Shown here piece after piece: positions 1-5,707 of a DNA stretch of 43,519 bases. The translations under genes were made by a program, and so were the position numbers. The stretch lies in the NCBI GenBank assembly GCA_003446335.1, contig DMAZ01000155.1, positions 3,905-47,423 on the forward strand, read 5' to 3'. The notes beneath the pieces were generated by a model. It was given only the letters and a program-made list of their open reading frames with translations. It had not been told where the DNA came from and searched no databases. The first letter of the stretch is position 1, and each line of letters opens with the position of its first letter. Origin of the DNA: Lachnospiraceae bacterium (GTDB taxonomy: Bacteria; Bacillota_A; Clostridia; Lachnospirales; Lachnospiraceae).

Positions 1-66
<66 letters not shown>

Positions 67-71
67 GATAG

Positions 72-106
72 AGCCCCGTTGCACAAGCAGCGGGGCTTTT
101 CTTTTT
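72..106 (+). terminator. Rho-independent terminator of the tRNA transcript
   Basis: An 11-bp stem (agccccgttgc / gcagcggggct, one G-U pair) with loop ACAA is followed by TTTTCTTTTT. It begins six bases after the tRNA and closes the tRNA transcription unit. Confidence 0.93.
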
Positions 107-203
107 ATTCTTTTTTCGGAAAATATTCCGATAAAATGTCCTTGTGTTCATAATTTAAACACGTACTTTTTATATGATAAGGCTGTGTGCTGCGAGAGGC
201 GGT

Positions 204-225
204 CCGTGCATCAAGATATGCCCGG
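204..225 (+). other. Hairpin in the untranslated leader of the SH3 protein gene
   Basis: ccg-t-gcat / atgc-c-cgg forms a 7-bp stem with one T/C mismatch and loop caagat. A second small inverted repeat, acttgaactcaagt, lies at about 234-247 just before the ribosome binding site. No known riboswitch consensus is recognised, and the function is unknown. Confidence 0.4.
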
Positions 226-264
226 TGAGCGAAACTTGAACTCAAGTGAAAGGAGAGTTTGCTG

Positions 265-1755
265 ATGGACTACCCGGAATACAAAAAAAGAAAAACGGAA
301 GAAGATCTGCGGAGAGAGATCATGGAACTCCGAAAAAAAGTAAATGAACTTGAGGAGAATGTCTCACGGTCGAGAAGAGAATCTGACGCAGGAAAATCTG
401 CCGAGCCCAACGGAGGTCAGGAAACAGAGAGCGGAGATTTCAATGGCAGCCGGGAGACGGGTGCCGTAGAGCCCAACGGAGGCCGGGAAACAGGAGTCGG
501 AGACTTCAATGCAGATATTTCTCAGACAGAAGTCAACGATGGATCCAAAGACGGACAGATCGGAAAGACAGACGATTCCCATCCGACGGAGAAGCCTGAA
601 AACGATACTTTCAATCCGGCGGAAAAGCCTGAAAACGGTTTTCACGAGCCTGCAGAGAAGCATGGAAACGGTGTTTACGATTCGTCGGAGAGACCGGCAA
701 ATGGTGTTCACAACACTTCCCGGGTGACAGAAGATCAGTCACAGCAGACAGAACCTGTTGATGTTCCGGAATCTGATAATTTAGACACGGACGAAGAACA
801 GCATGCGTCTTTCGATGATTTCGGAGACAGAGGTCAGCGTTCGAAATATGATTCCGATGATGAAGAAGATTTTGATGATGAGGAGGAAGAATATAATGAA
901 GGAAAGCCGGGAGGCAGGCTGTCCGCCGGCGATCTGGCCTTCCGTATCCTGACAGGTCTCCTTATTTTTGCAATCTGTATTACCGCAGTTACAGCGGTCC
1001 TCCTTGCGACGGGACGTCTCAACGGTGTGATCGATAATTTCGGGAATGAAGAGGAGGAAGCAGGCATGGCGGAATCCTTACCGGATGTTACGCCCACTGT
1101 AAGAGTTACTCTTACGCCGACTCCGACTCCCGTAACGGAAGTCACGGAGACTCCTGTTCCCGAAGCGACAGCCACAAAAGCGCCAAAGCCTACCGCTGCA
1201 CCGGATACGTCAAAAGCTTCCGGTACGGAGAGCAAAACTGCGGACGCCGCAGTCATGACGTTCAAGGATGTTGATGATGTGGTCACGGCCAAGGAAACAA
1301 CGAATCTCAGAAATGTGCCAAGTCAGGGCGAGGAAAGCTTTATTGTGTATATCCTGCAGAACGGGGAGACACTGAAGCGGACCGGTATCAGTGATGAGGG
1401 ATGGTCCAGACTGGAATATGAAGGGCAGGTCGTCTATGCAATGAGCAATCTTCTGACGACGGATCTGACAAAAAAAGATGACTCGAAAGGGACCGGTGCA
1501 GGAGACGCGGAAGTAAAAATCCAGACAGTGTTCACGGATGTGAATGAACAGGTGACACCGAAAATCGAGGTGAACCTCAGAAAGCTCCCGAGTGTAACGA
1601 ATCCGAATGCCACTGTAGTAGCCAACGTGAAAAACGGAGAGGTCTTTACCAGAACAGGCGTCAATGAGGAACTGGGGTGGTCAAGAGTAGAATATAACGG
1701 ACAGACTTTGTACTGCATAAGCAGTTACGTAGAGACGGTCACGCCAGCGGCGTGA
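265..1755 (+). CDS. Membrane-anchored protein with two C-terminal bacterial SH3-like domains
   Basis: The start is ATG 265, nine bases after AGGAG at 251-255; an upstream in-frame TTG at 259 is too close to that site. The 496-residue protein begins with a basic, coiled-coil-like stretch (about 5-40). It continues with a long acidic, Asn/Glu/Thr-rich region containing two repeat arrays (about 47-150) and an Asp/Glu cluster near 190-212. One transmembrane helix (about 223-250) is followed by a Thr/Pro-rich linker and two SH3b-like modules (about 339-395 and 427-490) that share the pattern NLR-P, NGE, R-TG, GWSR-EY-GQ-Y. With no signal peptide, the repeat region should be cytoplasmic and the SH3 modules outside, where this fold usually binds cell-wall peptides. 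The exact role is unknown. The gene stands alone, and its stop codon lies inside its own terminator hairpin. Confidence 0.85.
   Translation: MDYPEYKKRKTEEDLRREIMELRKKVNELEENVSRSRRESDAGKSAEPNGGQETESGDFNGSRETGAVEPNGGRETGVGDFNADISQTEVNDGSKDGQIGKTDDSHPTEKPENDTFNPAEKPENGFHEPAEKHGNGVYDSSERPANGVHNTSRVTEDQSQQTEPVDVPESDNLDTDEEQHASFDDFGDRGQRSKYDSDDEEDFDDEEEEYNEGKPGGRLSAGDLAFRILTGLLIFAICITAVTAVLLATGRLNGVIDNFGNEEEEAGMAESLPDVTPTVRVTLTPTPTPVTEVTETPVPEATATKAPKPTAAPDTSKASGTESKTADAAVMTFKDVDDVVTAKETTNLRNVPSQGEESFIVYILQNGETLKRTGISDEGWSRLEYEGQVVYAMSNLLTTDLTKKDDSKGTGAGDAEVKIQTVFTDVNEQVTPKIEVNLRKLPSVTNPNATVVANVKNGEVFTRTGVNEELGWSRVEYNGQTLYCISSYVETVTPAA
403..534 (+). repeat. Two 66-bp in-frame direct repeats in the SH3 protein gene
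   Basis: Two adjacent units start at 403 and 469, each beginning gagcccaacggagg. Each encodes 22 residues starting EPNGG(Q/R)ET and containing GDFN. They are similar but not identical, so this is an older in-frame duplication in a disordered cytoplasmic segment. Confidence 0.8.
583..714 (+). repeat. Four 33-bp in-frame repeats in the SH3 protein gene
   Basis: Four tandem 11-residue units follow the pattern (P/S)-x-E-(K/R)-x-x-N-(D/G)-x-x-x, for example PTEKPENDTFN and PAEKPENGFHE. The period is 33 bp and the copies have diverged. Such arrays commonly change copy number between strains, so this is a candidate variable-length site. Confidence 0.8.
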
Positions 1756-1764
1756 CCGTTTTTT
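1735..1764 (+). terminator. Terminator overlapping the stop codon of the SH3 protein gene
   Basis: The perfect inverted repeat acggtcacgc / gcgtgaccgt, extended by one C-G pair, is followed by a run of T. The TGA stop at 1753-1755 lies within the 3' arm, so the last codons of the gene double as terminator stem. Confidence 0.93.
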
Positions 1765-1777
1765 CTTCCTTTGTCTT

Positions 1778-2803
1778 TTAAAAGACGGGCTGTACACAGG
1801 AGGGATGTCCGTAACAGGTATGGATGCCGAGGTCGATCAGATGTGTACCGTCCAGACGGTATACTGCTATATCTCCGGAGAACTGGTTGGCAGAAACCAG
1901 AATATCATCGAAAATATTGAAATCCCTGGGACCGTCTCCGCCGCTCGTTCCGAATTCCGGAGCTGTCAGTGTACCATCTTTCAGGACCTGAAAAACAGCA
2001 AGGCTGTTGTCTCCGCGGTTCGATACGATCAGCCGGGTCCCGTCAGATGTAAATCGGATCGCAGCGGCTGTGTTTTCGGGTCCGTTGTAAGGCTCGGGCA
2101 CGGAGCGGATCTTCTGGACTACCTCATACCGGCCGGCCTTCTCGCACAAAACATATACGGTACTTGCCATTTCAGTGATCAGGTAAAGGAAGCCCGGGTG
2201 CTTCTCGTGTATTGCCAGATGCCTGGGACCGTCCCCCGGATGTATATGGATATTGCGTTCCGTATCGATCAGCTTGCCGTTCCTGCGGTCAAAATCAAAG
2301 ACCCAGACAATATCCTCACCCAGATCACAAGCGTAAACGGTTTCACCGGTGCACAGCGAAAAGTGCAGATGGGCGGATTCCTGACGCAACGGATTCACAC
2401 TGTGTCCGTGGAACTGTCTGAAATCCGTGCGTGTTAAAAGGGCACCGCTCTCATCCAGTTTGAAGACCGCAAGAGATCCGGAGGCATAATTTGCGGCAAA
2501 AAGATACTCACAGGAAGGGTCGAGGGAAACGTGACAGGGGGAGACTCCTCCTGTAGGAAGTTTGGCAGTGACACAGATCTCCCTGCCTTTCAGCGCATAG
2601 GAGACGACTTCACCCTCCCCGGAATGTTTCTCTCCCGAATAAATAATTTTTCCGTTAGGGTGTGGGACCATGTAGGTGGGACTTTCGATTCCGGTGACAT
2701 GGCTTATCCCGGTGATTTCTCTTGTTTCCGTATCAACGCAGTAACGGATGATTCCTTTCTCATCACGAGGTGCGTAACCGCTTACATAGAATTCTTTTTT
2801 CAT
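1778..2803 (-). CDS. Lactonase-family beta-propeller protein (6-phosphogluconolactonase type)
   Basis: The 341-residue protein matches the lactonase family (Pgl/YbhE type), a seven-bladed propeller that in E. coli hydrolyses 6-phosphogluconolactone in the pentose phosphate pathway. The blades appear as repeated motifs: SPCHVSLDP, GDGPRHLAIH and GDGPRDFNI, plus strand patterns such as (Y/V)LF-AN-ASGSLAVF and LIVSNRGDNSLAVF. The conserved His-rich segment (SAHLHFS, about 145) is present. The start is ATG 2803, seven bases after AAGGAG on the minus strand; an upstream in-frame codon lacks such a site. It is cytoplasmic, with no signal peptide. It is divergent from the galactokinase-like gene, which suggests sugar metabolism. 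Related propellers act on other lactones, so the substrate is not certain. Confidence 0.87.
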   Translation of the reverse strand: MKKEFYVSGYAPRDEKGIIRYCVDTETREITGISHVTGIESPTYMVPHPNGKIIYSGEKHSGEGEVVSYALKGREICVTAKLPTGGVSPCHVSLDPSCEYLFAANYASGSLAVFKLDESGALLTRTDFRQFHGHSVNPLRQESAHLHFSLCTGETVYACDLGEDIVWVFDFDRRNGKLIDTERNIHIHPGDGPRHLAIHEKHPGFLYLITEMASTVYVLCEKAGRYEVVQKIRSVPEPYNGPENTAAAIRFTSDGTRLIVSNRGDNSLAVFQVLKDGTLTAPEFGTSGGDGPRDFNIFDDILVSANQFSGDIAVYRLDGTHLIDLGIHTCYGHPSCVQPVF

Positions 2804-2882
2804 TAAGTGCTCCTTATAAGTGATAACGAGTGCCAATTATGCAGACGCGGATGTTGTGTTTTACAAAATATATAATACAACA

Positions 2883-2911
2883 TTTAGACTGCTTTTTCGG
2901 GAAATTTGCAA
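2883..2911 (-). promoter_or_regulatory. Weak candidate promoter for the lactonase gene
   Basis: On the minus strand, TTGCAA and TCTAAA are separated by 17 bp, about 80 bases before the start codon. Each hexamer matches four of six consensus positions. The region is A/T-rich and lies back to back with the galactokinase promoter. Confidence 0.3.
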
Positions 2912-2951
2912 AAAAAAGGAACAAAAATGCATAGTAGATATACTCCGGACT

Positions 2952-2960
2952 TGTTATAAT
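2952..2960 (+). promoter_or_regulatory. Extended -10 promoter of the galactokinase-like gene
   Basis: TGTTATAAT is a perfect extended -10 element (TGnTATAAT) about 50 bases before the start codon. No good -35 hexamer is present, which is usual for this promoter type. Confidence 0.65.
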
Positions 2961-3011
2961 AAAAAAAGGTGCTTTGGGCATTATGATCAAAGATGCGGAG
3001 AGGTAGATAGA

Positions 3012-4307
3012 ATGCTTACGATAAAAGATTTGAAGGAAAAAATTGCAAATGGCGCTTATGATGCAGATCTGGCTCATCTTTACTGCCAGGGCATAGAGGC
3101 GATGGGTCCCTATAAGGAAAGAATTATTCATGTAGCTGACGGATTTGCGGAAAAATTCGGCAAGGATGAGAACACGGAAGTCGCCGTCTTTTCTGCTCCG
3201 GGACGTACGGAAATCGGCGGAAATCATACGGATCATCAGAGGGGCAAAGTTCTTACCGGATCCGTAAATCTGGATGCGCTTTCCTGTGCAGCACCGAACG
3301 GTACCGATACCGTTCATATCTTCTCTGAGGGATTCGGAATGACCTCCATAGATATTTCAAGTCTTGAGATCGTTCCCGAGGAAAAGAATTCGACCGCTTC
3401 GCTGGTACGGGGAATCCTGAATGCGATCCATGAAGAAGGACATCCGGTGTCCGGTTTTGACGCTTATATCATTTCCGATGTCCCGGGCGGTTCCGGTCTG
3501 TCTTCGTCCGCATGCTTTGAGATACTCGTCGGTGTCATCATAAACGGCCTTTTCTGCGATAACAAGGTATCTCTTCCGAGAATTGCCAGGATCGGACAGT
3601 ATGCTGAGAATGTCTACTTCGGAAAACCCTCCGGTCTTATGGATCAGATGGGCTGTGCGATCGGCGGTATTATAACCATAGATTTCAAAGATGCTGAAAA
3701 CCCGGTATTCAGAGCCGTTGATTTTGACTTTGCCGGAGCCGGTTATGCGCTCTGCATCATCGATTCGGGAGCAGACCATGCAGATCTGACCGATGACTAC
3801 GCAGCGGTACCGGCTGAGATGAAAGCTGTAGCGGAGGCTCTCGGAAAAGAAGTTCTCTCCGAAGTAGATGAGAAGGATTTCTACAAGGCAATTCCTTCCA
3901 TCAGAGCATCTGTCGGAGATCGCGCTGTTCTTCGAGCGATTCACTATTATAATGACTGCGCGCGTGTAGACGCCCAGGTAGAAGCGCTTATGAACAATGA
4001 TTTCGACGGATTCCTGAAGTTGGTGAATGAGTCAGGAAAGTCTTCTTTTACCTATCTTCAGAATATCGCTACCTACCGCAATGCGGCGGATCAGCCGGTC
4101 GGCCTTGCTCTCGCTGTTGCGGAACATCTTCTTGACGGTGCAGGTGCCTCCCGTGTACACGGCGGCGGATTCGCGGGTACTATTCAGGCTTTCGTACCGC
4201 TCTCAAAGGTCGAAGAGTTCAAGGCGGGGATGGATGCGCTTCTCGGAGAAGGGGCGTGCAAGGTAATGTATATCCGTCCGGTCGGCGGATGCACGATCGC
4301 TGAATAA
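3012..4307 (+). CDS. Galactokinase-like GHMP kinase with an altered sugar-binding motif
   Basis: Start ATG 3012 follows AGAGG by eight bases; the 431-residue product is a little longer than usual GalK (about 380-400). GHMP-kinase signatures are clear. SAPGRTEIGGNHTDH (about 61-75) corresponds to the galactokinase signature GRVNLIGEHTDY. The phosphate-binding motif is PGGSGLSSSA (158-167), followed by KPSGLMDQMG with the likely catalytic Asp211, and a C-terminal HGGGFAGT motif. Arg65, His72 and Asp74 are kept, but the glutamate of the GEHTDY motif is Asn71. GalK phosphorylates galactose at C1 in the Leloir pathway; no galT or galE is nearby. The substrate may be galactose or a related sugar such as an amino sugar. 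It appears monocistronic between an extended -10 promoter and a terminator. Confidence 0.85.
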   Translation: MLTIKDLKEKIANGAYDADLAHLYCQGIEAMGPYKERIIHVADGFAEKFGKDENTEVAVFSAPGRTEIGGNHTDHQRGKVLTGSVNLDALSCAAPNGTDTVHIFSEGFGMTSIDISSLEIVPEEKNSTASLVRGILNAIHEEGHPVSGFDAYIISDVPGGSGLSSSACFEILVGVIINGLFCDNKVSLPRIARIGQYAENVYFGKPSGLMDQMGCAIGGIITIDFKDAENPVFRAVDFDFAGAGYALCIIDSGADHADLTDDYAAVPAEMKAVAEALGKEVLSEVDEKDFYKAIPSIRASVGDRAVLRAIHYYNDCARVDAQVEALMNNDFDGFLKLVNESGKSSFTYLQNIATYRNAADQPVGLALAVAEHLLDGAGASRVHGGGFAGTIQAFVPLSKVEEFKAGMDALLGEGACKVMYIRPVGGCTIAE

Positions 4308-4333
4308 AAACAGAAATACGATAATTTCATCGG

Positions 4334-4392
4334 GGCTGCAGTCTGAAGGACTTTGTAAGATTCATAACAGGTCCGGACTGCGGCCTTTCTTC
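4334..4392 (+). terminator. Terminator after the galactokinase-like gene
   Basis: ggctgcagtctg pairs with cggactgcggcc (12 bp with G-U pairs) across a 28-base loop, followed by TTTCTTC. The loop is long, so efficiency is uncertain. Confidence 0.7.
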
Positions 4393-4417
4393 ATGTGGCT
4401 TAAAGTGGAGGAGACAA

Positions 4418-5455
4418 ATGAGGAATATAGACATTTACGGAACGCTGGGACCGATGTGCGGAGACGTCGAGACACTTTCTGCCATGTTCGAAGAGGGGAT
4501 GACCGGTGTGAGACTGAATCTTTCCCACGTCACACTGCGGGAATCCGAAGATCTGATCAATAATCTGCACAGAGCGGCAGAAAGATCGGGCGTCTCGGCG
4601 CAGCTGCTCATAGATATGCAGGGACCGGAGCTTCGAATCGGCAGGATGAGGGAGCCGCTGGATCTGAAAAACGGAGACAGGATCTTCTTCACTGCAGGGG
4701 CAGAAGGTACAAAAGCGGATATCGGTCTGTCGGCAAATGCCGTCACGGTTCCGGAAACCGTGCTTCATGCACTGAGAGCAGAACAGGAAGTGCTTCTGGA
4801 TGACGGTAAAATCTGTGCCCGGGTCGAAAAAAGCAGCAGCATGAGCGCGGAAGCCAGAGTGCTGAGAGGGGGGATCCTCAGCGGCAGAAAAAGTATTGCG
4901 GTTCCGGGAACACACATAGATGCGCCTACGATGACATCGGCAGACCTGAAAAATATCCGGTATGCGGCGGAGTATGGTGTGACAGCTGTCATGCAGCCCT
5001 TCGTCAGAAATCGTGAAGATCTCAGAAAGGTCAGACAGAGCCTTGATGAGGCGGGAGCCGGGAATATAGGTCTTTTTGCTAAAATTGAGAATCTTGACGG
5101 GGTCAGGCAGATCGACGATCTGATTCCCTCCTGTGACCAGATCGTAATCGCAAGGGGAGATCTGGGAAATGCAGTCAGTCTATGGGATCTGCCGGGGGTT
5201 CAGAAATTTATCGCCGGAAGATGCCGGGCATCCGGTCGGCCGTTCATGGTCGTGACGCAGATGCTGGCCTCCATGGAACATTCTCCGGTGCCAACGAGAG
5301 CAGAAGTCAGTGACATATTCAATGCCGTCCTCGATGGAGCCTCCTCCGTCATGGTGACAGGGGAGACAGCTGTGGGCAGATATCCCGTAAAGTCCATAGC
5401 CTATCTTGCAAGGACTGTTCACAGCGCACTCCGATGGGAGGACGAAAATTTGTGA
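4418..5455 (+). CDS. Pyruvate-kinase-like protein lacking the C-terminal domain
   Basis: The 345-residue protein aligns with the catalytic core of pyruvate kinase (phosphoenolpyruvate + ADP to pyruvate + ATP). It stops before the C-terminal allosteric domain, whereas usual enzymes have 470-590 residues. Seen in order are IYGTLGP, VRLNLSH (Arg32, Asn34, Ser36), IDMQGPELR (Asp66, Glu71), the B-domain VLLDDGKI, FAKIEN (Lys222, Glu224), IARGDLG (Asp248), TQMLASM and PTRAEVSDIFNAVLDG, then SVMVTGETAVGRYP. The Thr-Lys of the usual DTKGPE motif is Met-Gln, while the glutamate linked to potassium dependence is kept. The start ATG 4418 follows GGAGGAG. Catalysis looks possible but regulation must differ. 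It could be a second, specialised isozyme or a related PEP or oxo-acid enzyme. Confidence 0.8.
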   Translation: MRNIDIYGTLGPMCGDVETLSAMFEEGMTGVRLNLSHVTLRESEDLINNLHRAAERSGVSAQLLIDMQGPELRIGRMREPLDLKNGDRIFFTAGAEGTKADIGLSANAVTVPETVLHALRAEQEVLLDDGKICARVEKSSSMSAEARVLRGGILSGRKSIAVPGTHIDAPTMTSADLKNIRYAAEYGVTAVMQPFVRNREDLRKVRQSLDEAGAGNIGLFAKIENLDGVRQIDDLIPSCDQIVIARGDLGNAVSLWDLPGVQKFIAGRCRASGRPFMVVTQMLASMEHSPVPTRAEVSDIFNAVLDGASSVMVTGETAVGRYPVKSIAYLARTVHSALRWEDENL

Positions 5456-5558
5456 GGAGATCACATCTTTTATTGAATAAAAGGAATCATAGATGCGGAA
5501 ACGTATAGTCTGCTGTTTTCTATATATGGTACAAATTGCCGAAAGATTCTTTGAATAA

Positions 5559-5587
5559 TTGACTTTGTTTCGTCATATTTATATAAT
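5559..5587 (+). promoter_or_regulatory. Sigma-A-type promoter of the xanthine dehydrogenase operon
   Basis: TTGACT, a 17-bp spacer and TATAAT form a near-consensus vegetative promoter. Transcription should begin near 5594, leaving a leader of about 114 bases before xdhA. Confidence 0.9.
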
Positions 5588-5614
5588 TAAGTCAACAGAC
5601 ATGAACCTGCAATC

Positions 5615-5689
5615 AAGCGTGCATCGGTCTTTGAGATGTGCGCTTTTATAATATCCAGGCACGAGATGAATATGTGCGAATGCACATGA
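5615..5689 (+). promoter_or_regulatory. Structured leader of xdhA: two hairpins and a tiny upstream ORF
   Basis: Hairpin 1 (5615-5625 with 5635-5645) has 11 pairs, two of them G-U, a 9-base loop and a short T run, so it resembles a weak terminator. Hairpin 2 (ATGTGC, loop GAAT, GCACAT, 5672-5687) is perfect and sits just before the xdhA Shine-Dalgarno. The arms share complementary segments (gtgcat, gatgtg, atgtgc, gcacat), so they could pair alternatively. A possible seven-codon ORF (ATG 5666, peptide MNMCECT, stop TGA 5687-5689) overlaps hairpin 2. It does not match the purine riboswitch core I know. A regulatory role is inferred. Confidence 0.5.
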
Positions 5690-5707
5690 ATGGAAAGGAG
5701 TGATATC

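Noticed and set aside
364..1718. Long antisense ORFs opposite the SH3 protein gene
   Set aside because: They are shadows of the repeat-rich coding strand with no ribosome binding sites or recognisable domains.
1805..2437. Plus-strand ORF of 210 codons opposite the lactonase gene
   Set aside because: It is fully covered by a well-supported gene on the other strand; its protein looks random.
5466..5482. Palindrome cttttattgaataaaag after the pyruvate-kinase-like gene as a terminator
   Set aside because: The stem is nearly all A/T and no T run follows, so it is unlikely to terminate transcription.
5588..5707. Purine (guanine/adenine) riboswitch before xdhA
   Set aside because: The three-way-junction core and its conserved loops are not present; only two simple hairpins are seen.
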